NCBI RefSeq assembly: GCF_900168115.1
Contig: NZ_FUZC01000004.1
Location: 186,001-250,000 of the forward strand
Direction: 5' to 3'
Source of the DNA: Salegentibacter salinarum
GTDB lineage: Bacteria > Bacteroidota > Bacteroidia > Flavobacteriales > Flavobacteriaceae
DNA: 64,000 nt
Part shown: piece after piece, positions 53,780 to 61,514 of the stretch
Layout of the letters: the number at the start of each line of letters is the position of its first letter
How positions within the stretch are numbered: the first letter of the stretch is position 1
Translations under genes and position numbers: made by a program
The notes under the pieces: generated by a model
What the model was told of the DNA's origin: nothing
The model's input: the letters and a program-made list of their open reading frames with translations, nothing else
Database searches by the model: none

Positions 53780-54199
53780 ATGCTTGAGAAATCTTTAACC
53801 ACAATTACAAATCTTAGGGTCCGTTTTCACGAATGCGACCCTTTGCAAATAGTGTGGCACGGCAATTATCTGAAATATTTCGAAGAAGGACGCGAAGATT
53901 TTGGCCGCGAGCACGGTATTTCTTACTTAGATGCTCAAGCTGAAGGTTTTTCTACGCCCATCGTAAAATCTGTTTGTGAGCACAAATTACCATTAAAATA
54001 TAGCGATGTTTTTAGGGTAGAAACCACTTTTGAAAATTCTGAAGCTGCAAAAATAAATTTCAGTTATAAAATTTTTAAAGGTGAAGACCTGGTTTGTACC
54101 GGTGAGACCTTGCAGGTTTTCCTTGATGAAAAGCGAGAATTAGTGTTAAATAATCCGCCGTTTTTCTTAGATTGGAAAAAGAAAATGAAGCTGCTTTAA
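53780..54199 (+). CDS. Acyl-CoA/ACP thioesterase, 4HBT hot-dog family
   Basis: This 139-residue protein has the 4HBT signature RVRFHECDPLQIVWHGNYLKYFEEGRED near its start, with the catalytic Asp in HECD. The fold continues with the strand FRVETTFENSEAAKINFSYKI. It releases or edits acyl chains on the pigment ACP or CoA. The TAA stop overlaps the ATG of the following ketosynthase (TAATG), so translation is coupled. Confidence 0.92.
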   Translation: MLEKSLTTITNLRVRFHECDPLQIVWHGNYLKYFEEGREDFGREHGISYLDAQAEGFSTPIVKSVCEHKLPLKYSDVFRVETTFENSEAAKINFSYKIFKGEDLVCTGETLQVFLDEKRELVLNNPPFFLDWKKKMKLL

Positions 54200-55344
54200 T
54201 GAAGAAACTCTACCTGTTAGACGATGCTATTATTTCTCCATTGGGATTTTCTACTAAAGAAAATATCCAGTCAATTCGTGAGGGAAACTCAGGTTTAAAG
54301 CTTCAGCAACGACCAGAAATTACCGAAAACCCGTTTTTTGCCGGAATTATTGATGAAACTCTTTTAAACCAGGCTTTTTCAGAAATTGGATCTTCTGAAA
54401 AATTTACCAAGTTGGAAAAACTGATTATCCTGGCAGTAAAGCTAATTCTGAATAAAAATAGAAACCTGGACCCAACGAAAACCGCCTTAATTATTGCTAC
54501 CACCAAAGGGAACATTGATCTTTTAAATGAACCCGGAGGTTTTCCTATAAATCGTTTAAAATTAAGTGAATTAGGAAAAGTTGTTGCCAATTTTTTCGGT
54601 TTTGCACAAACTCCTATAATTGTTTCCAATGCTTGTATTTCCGGAGGCTTAGGACTTGCCGTAGCGAGAAGACTGGGGAATTCAGAAAAAATAAAGAATG
54701 CTATTGTTGTCGGAGCTGATCTGGTCAGTGATTTTGTGATTTCTGGATTCAATTCTTTCCAGGCATTAAGCACCAAAGCCTGTAAGCCTTTCTCAAAAGA
54801 TCGTGATGGGATTAGCCTGGGAGAAGCCGCAGCAGCTATCATGGTAAGTACTGAAAAGCCCGAGATTTCAAATGTTATCAGTTTGATTGGTGATGCTTCA
54901 GCAAATGATGCCAACCATATTTCAGGACCGTCCAGGACCGGCGAAGGTTTGTATAAAAGCATTCAAAAGGCGCTGAAAGAAGCTTCTATTTCCGCAGAAG
55001 AAATCGGGTTTTTATCGGCTCACGGCACGGCAACCGTATATAATGATGAAATGGAAAGTATGGCTTTTCAAAGGTCTGCTTTACAGAAAAGTCCACTTCA
55101 TAGTTTAAAGGGTTTCTACGGGCATACACTGGGTGCTTCGGCTTTAATAGAAAGTATTATCACCAAACATTCGATGCTGAATAATGAAATATTTGCTTCT
55201 AAAAATTTCGAAGAACTTGGAGTTTCAAAGCCTTTAAATGTTATTCAGAAAAATGAGAAAAAAGAAATAAGGTATGCTCTAAAAACCGCTTCCGGATTTG
55301 GCGGTTGTAATTTAGCTCTGGTTTTTAAAGCAGAAAAGCAATAA
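54199..55344 (+). CDS. Beta-ketoacyl-ACP synthase (KAS II-like) 1
   Basis: This is a 381-residue thiolase-fold enzyme. I start at ATG 54199, which overlaps the thioesterase stop; an upstream in-frame start would read into that gene. The Cys-His-His triad is complete: Cys146 in SNACISGG, His in SAHGTATVYND and His in FYGHTLGASA, with the closing glycine-rich SGFGGCNLAL. It extends the polyene chain by malonyl condensation. The nearest genes (ACP, other ketosynthases) suggest that it forms a pigment-specific synthase set. Confidence 0.92.
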   Translation: MKKLYLLDDAIISPLGFSTKENIQSIREGNSGLKLQQRPEITENPFFAGIIDETLLNQAFSEIGSSEKFTKLEKLIILAVKLILNKNRNLDPTKTALIIATTKGNIDLLNEPGGFPINRLKLSELGKVVANFFGFAQTPIIVSNACISGGLGLAVARRLGNSEKIKNAIVVGADLVSDFVISGFNSFQALSTKACKPFSKDRDGISLGEAAAAIMVSTEKPEISNVISLIGDASANDANHISGPSRTGEGLYKSIQKALKEASISAEEIGFLSAHGTATVYNDEMESMAFQRSALQKSPLHSLKGFYGHTLGASALIESIITKHSMLNNEIFASKNFEELGVSKPLNVIQKNEKKEIRYALKTASGFGGCNLALVFKAEKQ

Positions 55345-55345
55345 G

Positions 55346-55960
55346 ATGTCAAATCAATTTCACATACAGAATTGGGTGAAGATTAAAAATGGTAAAATTT
55401 TTAATTCAGAGAAATTGATTTTTGATTCTTCAGAAAAGGAACTCAATTTTTTTCTAAAGGCGTGTTATGATTTTTTAGATTTGAAATACCCTAAATTTCA
55501 TAAAATGGACGGACTATCGAAAATGGGAATTCTGGCTTCTGAAATTATTTTTAGAAAAAATAAACCAACAGAAGACACCGCTCTGGTAATCTCTAACAAT
55601 GCCTCCAGCCTGGAAATCGACAGGCAATTTCAAGAAAGCACAGAAACGTTTGCGTCCCCTTCGCTTTTCGTTTATACCTTGCCAAATATCGTATTGGGTG
55701 AAATAAGCATTAAATATAAACTTCAAAGTGAGAATGCTTTTTTCGTTTCGGAAGATTTTAATGCTAAATTGCTTAAAGATTACACCGAATCTTTATTGAT
55801 TTCAGGAAAAAGTCACCAGGTGCTTTCTGGGTGGATAGACTTGCAAAATGGCGAATATGATGTATTTTTGTGCCTGGTTTCAAAGGAGAGAAATATTCCA
55901 TTTTCCGAAGAAAACCTCAGAAAATTATATTGCGCTGAAAATGACAAACCTACACACTGA
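55346..55960 (+). CDS. Short ketosynthase-like protein of pigment clusters
   Basis: This 204-residue protein is annotated in related clusters as a 3-oxoacyl-ACP synthase, but it is only half the length of a ketosynthase. Segments such as FHKMDGLSKMGILASEIIF and TALVISNNASSLEIDRQF fit the N-terminal thiolase half. No active-site Cys motif is visible. It starts 1 bp after the preceding ketosynthase and runs into the ACP gene with a 20-bp overlap. It may be a non-catalytic partner of a full ketosynthase. Confidence 0.7.
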   Translation: MSNQFHIQNWVKIKNGKIFNSEKLIFDSSEKELNFFLKACYDFLDLKYPKFHKMDGLSKMGILASEIIFRKNKPTEDTALVISNNASSLEIDRQFQESTETFASPSLFVYTLPNIVLGEISIKYKLQSENAFFVSEDFNAKLLKDYTESLLISGKSHQVLSGWIDLQNGEYDVFLCLVSKERNIPFSEENLRKLYCAENDKPTH

Positions 55961-56198
55961 ACTTAAAGAAAGTATCATCGAGCAACTTAACCTGGAAGAT
56001 ATGGATCCTGCCGATATAAGCAACGACGAACCGCTTTTTGGCGACGGTCTTGGCCTGGATTCTATCGACGCCCTGGAGCTTATTGTGCTTTTGGAAAAAG
56101 ATTACGGGATTAAACTCACCGATCCTGCCCAAGGAAAAGAAATATTTGTTTCTATAAACCAAATGGCTCAATTTATTGAAGAAAACCGAACCAAATAA
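55941..56198 (+). CDS. Acyl carrier protein
   Basis: This 85-residue ACP is much shorter than the largest open frame, which begins far upstream inside the preceding gene; the natural start is ATG 55941 (MTNLHTELKE). The phosphopantetheine site is Ser41 in GLGLDSIDALEL, with acidic helix II LIVLLEKDYG. It carries the growing polyene for the ketosynthases, FabG and dehydratases around it. It overlaps the preceding gene by 20 bp. Confidence 0.93.
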   Translation: MTNLHTELKESIIEQLNLEDMDPADISNDEPLFGDGLGLDSIDALELIVLLEKDYGIKLTDPAQGKEIFVSINQMAQFIEENRTK

Positions 56199-56201
56199 TT
56201 T

Positions 56202-57392
56202 ATGAATAAAGGTGTTGCCGTTACCGGAATGGGGATTTTCTCTGCTATTGGCAACAACACTGCCGCAAATTATCGCTCTTTAATTTTAGGAAAACACGGA
56301 ATTTCTTCTTCTGAAATTCTTGAAACGATCCACAAAAATTTACCAGTTGGGGAAATTAAGATTTCTAACGAATCGCTCGCTGAAGATTTAAACCTTCCCG
56401 AAAATCATAGTTTTTCACGGGCTGCTTTATTGGGTGCATTTGCCGTAAAGGAAGCGGTTACGCAATCTAGTTGGAAAATCGACAACGAGACCGGCTTTAT
56501 TTCTGGAACCAGCGTTGGCGGAATGGATGCTACCGAAACCTATTTTAAAGATTTCACAGAAGGAAAAACCGATAACAACCGATTTATACGCGCGCAACAC
56601 CCCGGCTTTACTACGGAAAAAATCGCTGAATATTTCGGGATTACCGAATTTGTAAGTACAATAAGCACTGCCTGTTCTTCAGGAGCTAACGCAATTATGC
56701 TGGGAGCCAGGATGATTAAAGCCGGAAAACTAAAACGAGTGATTGTGGGCGGAACAGATTGTCTTACCAAATTCACCCTCAATGGATTTAATTCTTTAAT
56801 GATTTTATCTGATGAACAATGCAAACCGTTTGATGAAAGCAGAAATGGTTTAAATTTAGGAGAAGGCGCTGCATATCTAGTTTTAGAAGGCGAAGAAGAA
56901 TTAAATGGAAAACCGGTTTTAGGAAGGATTTCGGGATATGGAAATGCCAATGATGCATTTCATCAAACCGCTTCTTCAGAAAATGGGGAAGGGGCATTTT
57001 TAGCAATGCAAAAAGCTTTAAAAACTGCCGGAATTTCTTCGAAAAAAATTGATTATATCAACGCCCACGGCACCGCGACCAGGAATAATGATAGTGCAGA
57101 AACTGAAGCTCTAAAAAGAATCTTTTCAAAAAATTTACCTGATTTTAGTTCTACCAAAGCCTTTACCGGCCATACTTTAGCGGCAGCGGGAGCTTTGGAA
57201 GCAGTTTATAGTTTGCTATCGCTGCAAAATCAACAGGTTTTTTCTAATCTCAATTTTTCTGATCCAATGCAAAGTTCTGGCTTTATACCAGTGACTAATT
57301 TGAAGGAAAAACCGATCAAGTATGTTCTTTCAAATTCATTTGGATTTGGCGGAAACTGTACTTCCTTAATTTTTAGAAAAAATGGGGAATAA
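56202..57392 (+). CDS. Beta-ketoacyl-ACP synthase (KAS II-like) 2
   Basis: This 396-residue ketosynthase has the full triad: Cys158 in STACSSGANA, His in NAHGTATRNND and His in FTGHTLAAAGALE, with the closing NSFGFGGNC. It starts 3 bp after the ACP stop and overlaps the next gene by 11 bp. The next gene is a ketosynthase-like protein without the active Cys, so the pair looks like a KS/chain-length-factor heterodimer. Confidence 0.94.
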   Translation: MNKGVAVTGMGIFSAIGNNTAANYRSLILGKHGISSSEILETIHKNLPVGEIKISNESLAEDLNLPENHSFSRAALLGAFAVKEAVTQSSWKIDNETGFISGTSVGGMDATETYFKDFTEGKTDNNRFIRAQHPGFTTEKIAEYFGITEFVSTISTACSSGANAIMLGARMIKAGKLKRVIVGGTDCLTKFTLNGFNSLMILSDEQCKPFDESRNGLNLGEGAAYLVLEGEEELNGKPVLGRISGYGNANDAFHQTASSENGEGAFLAMQKALKTAGISSKKIDYINAHGTATRNNDSAETEALKRIFSKNLPDFSSTKAFTGHTLAAAGALEAVYSLLSLQNQQVFSNLNFSDPMQSSGFIPVTNLKEKPIKYVLSNSFGFGGNCTSLIFRKNGE

Positions 57393-58446
57393 AATCTATA
57401 TCAACGGGATTGGAATTGTTTCAGCACAGGAGGAAGATTTATTTTCCGAAGGGTTTGCAAGTACTTATTATGAAAATATTTTCCCTGTAATTTCACCAAA
57501 TTACAGGGATTTCATAAAACCTATGGCTTTAAGGCGAATGTCTAAAGCGATTAAAATGGGGATTACTTCAGCTAAAATCGCTTTAAAAGAAGCTGAAATT
57601 GAAGTTCCTGATGCAATTATTACCGGTACCGGCGAAGGTTGTAAGCAGGATACTGAGAAATTCCTGGAAAATATGCTGGACCAGAATGAAAAATTATTGA
57701 CTCCAACATCATTTATTCAATCTACACATAATACAATTGGGGGTCAAATCGCTTTAAACTTGGGTTGTAAAAATTATAATGTGACTTATACTCAAAATTC
57801 AGTTTCGCTGGAAACCGCTTTGCTGGATGCCCAAATGCAGTTCGATGAAGATCCTTTTTTAAATTCAATTTTGGTTGGGGGAGTAGATGAAATTTCAGAA
57901 AAAATCACTTCTTTCAGAAAACTCGATGGACAATTAAAATCAGTTCCAATTAAAAATCTTGATTTACTAAAAGAAGATTCAACGGGTACGATTACTTCAG
58001 AAGGGGCATATTTTTTTGCTCTTTCAAATAAAAGAAAAGAAAATACTTATGCCGAGATTCAAAATGTTTCTATTAAAAACACCATACCGCCGGAAAAAAT
58101 TAATGAAGAAATCGAAGCTTTTTTAGAAACAAATAAACTGGATCCAGCTGATATAGACACGATGATTTTAGGTATGAATGGAGATAATCGGTACGATTAT
58201 TTTTATAAAAATCTTCAGCAAAAACTGTTTAAAAATACAACCCAACTAGCCTATAAACATTTAGTTGGCGATTTTGATACGGCTTCGGGCTATGCGATTT
58301 ACCTGGCTGGTAATATTCTTAAATCCGGCAAAATACCTTCAATTCTTAAATTAAATGATATAGAAAGTAAAGCCCCAAAAAATATTCTTATTTACAATCA
58401 GTATCTTGGCAGGGATCACAGCTTAATTTTACTCAGTGCGTTTTAA
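57382..58446 (+). CDS. Ketosynthase-like chain-length factor
   Basis: This 354-residue thiolase-fold protein lacks the active-site Cys. At the equivalent position it reads YTQNSVSLETALLDA, with no Cys, and the first catalytic His motif (xAHGT) is replaced by LGMNGDNRYD. A later HLVGDFDTASGYAIYLAG keeps part of the second His region. This is the state of chain-length factors that pair with an active KS. Its 11-bp overlap with the preceding ketosynthase supports this. Confidence 0.85.
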   Translation: MGNKIYINGIGIVSAQEEDLFSEGFASTYYENIFPVISPNYRDFIKPMALRRMSKAIKMGITSAKIALKEAEIEVPDAIITGTGEGCKQDTEKFLENMLDQNEKLLTPTSFIQSTHNTIGGQIALNLGCKNYNVTYTQNSVSLETALLDAQMQFDEDPFLNSILVGGVDEISEKITSFRKLDGQLKSVPIKNLDLLKEDSTGTITSEGAYFFALSNKRKENTYAEIQNVSIKNTIPPEKINEEIEAFLETNKLDPADIDTMILGMNGDNRYDYFYKNLQQKLFKNTTQLAYKHLVGDFDTASGYAIYLAGNILKSGKIPSILKLNDIESKAPKNILIYNQYLGRDHSLILLSAF

Positions 58447-59206
58447 AATTATAAATACAGTTATTGTCCTGCTGCTATGTGCTGCTTTAGTACTAGCATT
58501 TTTTGGTTTTGCTTCATTTTGGTACGTACTGACATTTATCGTTTTCTACCTGCTTTTTTTGCTTACCGTGTCTACCAATGTTCGGTTTAATTTCTTTGTA
58601 AAATCAATTAGTGAAAATCGAAGGATCAAAGACAAACAAATCGCACTTAGCTTTGATGATGGACCGGTAGAAAACACACTGGAAATTTTAAAGATTTTAG
58701 AAAAATATGAAGTAAAAGCCGGGTTCTTCTGCATCGGGAAAAATATTAAAGATCACCCTGAAATTTTCAGAAAAATTATTGAAGAAGAACATTTGGTTGG
58801 CAATCATACTTATAGTCATACCAGAAAAATGGGTGCTTTAAGTGTTTCTACTATTATAAGAGAAATTGAAGATTGTAACAAAATAGCCAAAGAAACAGCA
58901 GGGATAAAAATGAGGCTCTTTAGACCGCCTTTCGGAATTGTAAGCCCGAAAACGCAGAAAGCCCTTCGAAAAACCGAGATGCAATCTATAGGCTGGAGTA
59001 TAAGGTCTTTTGATGCGGTGCTTTCTTCAGAAGAAATTATTTTAAATAGAATTAAAAAAAGGCTGAAACCGGGAGCGGTTATCCTTTTGCACGATAATAA
59101 TGCTAATACCGTTAACATACTGGAACAGTTGTTGCTATTTTTGAAAAACAATCACTATAAGGTGATAAGACCTGATAAATTACTGGAAATCAATGCGTAT
59201 TCTTAA
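58436..59206 (+). CDS. Polysaccharide deacetylase family protein
   Basis: This 256-residue protein has an N-terminal membrane anchor (two close helices, about 8-48) and a NodB domain. The metal Asp pair is in LSFDDGP, the HxxxH in GNHTYSH, then RPPFG and the terminal LLHDNN. All five catalytic motifs are intact. It would deacetylate N-acetylated sugars in the periplasm. It overlaps the chain-length-factor gene by 11 bp, so it is made with the pigment enzymes, and such genes are frequent in this cluster type, though the substrate there is unclear. Confidence 0.9.
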   Translation: MRFKIINTVIVLLLCAALVLAFFGFASFWYVLTFIVFYLLFLLTVSTNVRFNFFVKSISENRRIKDKQIALSFDDGPVENTLEILKILEKYEVKAGFFCIGKNIKDHPEIFRKIIEEEHLVGNHTYSHTRKMGALSVSTIIREIEDCNKIAKETAGIKMRLFRPPFGIVSPKTQKALRKTEMQSIGWSIRSFDAVLSSEEIILNRIKKRLKPGAVILLHDNNANTVNILEQLLLFLKNNHYKVIRPDKLLEINAYS

Positions 59207-59813
59207 TATTCTATTATTGTTTTTAAGCCTGAATTTGGCGGCCCAGGACGAGCTTTCTAAAGAGGAAATTTCCCATTTTCAGGAGGAGATGCTGACTAAA
59301 GCTAATGAATTAACGACTTTGGAAGCCGACTTTATACAAACCAAAAAAATTGAAATGATCACGGAAGAATCTGTGAGTCGAGGCAAACTTTATTACCAGA
59401 ATCCTGAGAAATTAAAATGGGAATATGCCGAGCCTCAGGATTATGTAATTCTTTTTATAGAAGGTGAGCTGCATATAAATGATGCAGGCGATAAAAGCGT
59501 GAGAAACACCAGTTCTAACAAACTTTTTGATAAAATTGCCAAACTTATTACAGGAAGTGTGAATGGCAAATTGCTTCAGGATAATGAGAATTTTGATATT
59601 TCCTATACTCGTAAAAATAACCTGATTGCTGCTTTAATAATTCCGAAGGATAAAAATCTAAAAGCCATGTTTGCTGAAATTCACCTATTTTTTAATGGAG
59701 AGAATATTGTGGAACAGGTTGATTTAAAAGAGGAAGCCGGGGATATGACGACTCTTGAGTTTAGAAATATTAAAATTAACCAGGAAATACCCGCTACGTT
59801 TTTTGAACCATAA
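59193..59813 (+). CDS. Outer-membrane lipoprotein carrier LolA-like protein
   Basis: This 206-residue periplasmic protein has a signal peptide (about 1-17, ending LAAQ). Family marks are LEADFIQTKKIEM, then GKLYYQNPEKLKWEYAEP and the beta-strand ladder to the end. LolA-type chaperones carry lipid-anchored molecules across the periplasm. The copy inside an aryl polyene/flexirubin cluster probably carries the pigment lipid to the outer membrane. It overlaps the deacetylase gene by 14 bp. Confidence 0.9.
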   Translation: MRILNILLLFLSLNLAAQDELSKEEISHFQEEMLTKANELTTLEADFIQTKKIEMITEESVSRGKLYYQNPEKLKWEYAEPQDYVILFIEGELHINDAGDKSVRNTSSNKLFDKIAKLITGSVNGKLLQDNENFDISYTRKNNLIAALIIPKDKNLKAMFAEIHLFFNGENIVEQVDLKEEAGDMTTLEFRNIKINQEIPATFFEP

Positions 59814-59882
59814 AATTCTTCTGAAAGCTTAAATTCCTGAAATTTCTGCGTAATTTAGTAAGACACCAACACCAGCCAATAC

Positions 59883-60254
59883 ATGATATTAAAGAATTTT
59901 TATTCAGTATTAAATTCTTCCGAAGAAAACGGAAAACAGCTTACCCAGATAAAAATTAATAAGGATCACGAGATTTACGATGGACATTTTCCCGGCAGGC
60001 CGGTTACTCCGGGTGTTATTTTAATGAATTTATTTAAAGAGGAAGCCGAGCGCAGGTGTGGATGTAAACTTCAATTCAAAAAAGGCAATAACGTGAAATT
60101 TATGGCTGTGGTAGACCCAAATACCGATGCCGTGCTGAACCTTGAAACCGAAATCACAGAAGAAAATCAGGAAATTAGACTTAAAGGTATAGCTAAGAAT
60201 TCTGCTGGTATTTCATTGAAAATCAATTCTCTTTATAAAAAATTTCAATCTTAA
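59883..60254 (+). CDS. 3-hydroxyacyl-ACP dehydratase, FabZ/FabA-like hot-dog
   Basis: This short (123-residue) hot-dog protein has the intact dehydratase loop HFPGRPVTPG (His near 39) and the following helix VILMNLFKEEAERR carrying the catalytic Glu. It is a true HFPG-type dehydratase, unlike the ApeP-like copy at 53329-53778. It completes the reduction cycle on the cluster ACP. It begins 69 bp after the LolA gene. Confidence 0.9.
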   Translation: MILKNFYSVLNSSEENGKQLTQIKINKDHEIYDGHFPGRPVTPGVILMNLFKEEAERRCGCKLQFKKGNNVKFMAVVDPNTDAVLNLETEITEENQEIRLKGIAKNSAGISLKINSLYKKFQS

Positions 60255-60314
60255 GCTTTTAGAAGTTTGTCCTTTACTTTTTAATTTTACTTTTGCAATT
60301 AAAGCCATTTTAAT

Positions 60315-61514
60315 TTGAACCAAGAACCCATACACCAGTACAAATTTGAAGCTTTAAATTGTTGTATCCTCATTCCTACATACAACAATGAAAAAAGCCT
60401 GGCCAGCGTTTTACAGGATTTATTGTTATATACCTCTAATCTTTTGGTAATTAATGACGGTTCTACAGATGCTACGGAAGAAATTCTGAAAGGTTTTTCT
60501 GGAATAAATATCCATCATTTTGAAGAAAACAGGGGCAAGGGCGAAGCTTTAAAACACGGATTTAAAATTGCGGAAGAGCTTGGTTACGAATATGCAATCA
60601 CCATAGATTCAGACGGGCAGCATTATCCTGATGATTTAGATGTTTTTCTAAGTCATCTAGAGGAGAAAAGTCCTGATTCTGAAATTTTACTGGTTGGAGA
60701 TCGCAATATGGGTCAGGATGGAATTCCCGGAAAAAGCACCACTGGTAATAAATTTTCTAACTTCTGGTTTTTAGTGGTAACCGGCACTCAACTTACAGAC
60801 ACTCAAAGTGGCTATAGGCTTTATCCTTTAAAAGTTATAAACCAAATTAAGCTTTATACCAGTAAGTTTGAATTGGAAATCGAGATTATTGTAAAAGCCG
60901 CCTGGCGTAAAGTTAAGGTACGAAACGTACCAATTAAGGTTTTTTATGAAGAAAACCGTGTAACACATTTCCGGCCGTTTTGGGATATTACCAGGATTAC
61001 CCTGCTTTATATCTGGTTTGTTTTGGTGAGTTTCTTCTATATCCATCCTCGGGATACTTACCAGGATTTTAGAAAAAAAGGTTTTAAGCGTTTCTGGAAA
61101 GAAAATATTATTAAAAGTCAGGAGCCCGCACACAAAAAAGCCGCAGCAATTGCCCTGGGCGTTTTTGTGGGGATATTACCATTCTGGGGTTTACATACTT
61201 TGCTTGTTTTTAGTTTAGCCGCAATGTTTAAACTCAATAAGGTTGTGGCATTTTTATTTAGTAATATTAGTATTCCGCCTCTTATTCCTTTTATTATTTA
61301 TGCGAGTTACCAGGCCGGGTCTTTACTTACCGGTCGCGGATTCGCCTGGGAATTAAGACCGGAAGATTTTGATTCTACCGCGGATATTTTTCTAGGATTG
61401 TGGCAGTATATTATTGGTAGTTTTGCCCTGGCAGGAATTGCGGCCATACTGCTGTGGATTGTGTTTTATTTCTTATTTTCGGTAACAAACCAAAAACAGG
61501 TGGTAAAACCTTAA
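60315..61514 (+). CDS. Glycosyltransferase family 2 fused to DUF2062
   Basis: This 399-residue two-domain protein has an N-terminal GT-A domain (about 12-235; LIPTYNNEKS, VINDGSTDATE, DSDGQHYPDDL, and acidic base region DTQSGYRLYP) and a C-terminal membrane DUF2062 domain (about 265-390; KKAAAIALGVFVGILPFWGLH). The stop codon upstream leaves no ATG, so the start is TTG at 60315. This fusion is frequent in aryl polyene clusters. It would glycosylate or head-group a lipid at the inner membrane. The sugar is unknown. Confidence 0.9.
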   Translation: MNQEPIHQYKFEALNCCILIPTYNNEKSLASVLQDLLLYTSNLLVINDGSTDATEEILKGFSGINIHHFEENRGKGEALKHGFKIAEELGYEYAITIDSDGQHYPDDLDVFLSHLEEKSPDSEILLVGDRNMGQDGIPGKSTTGNKFSNFWFLVVTGTQLTDTQSGYRLYPLKVINQIKLYTSKFELEIEIIVKAAWRKVKVRNVPIKVFYEENRVTHFRPFWDITRITLLYIWFVLVSFFYIHPRDTYQDFRKKGFKRFWKENIIKSQEPAHKKAAAIALGVFVGILPFWGLHTLLVFSLAAMFKLNKVVAFLFSNISIPPLIPFIIYASYQAGSLLTGRGFAWELRPEDFDSTADIFLGLWQYIIGSFALAGIAAILLWIVFYFLFSVTNQKQVVKP

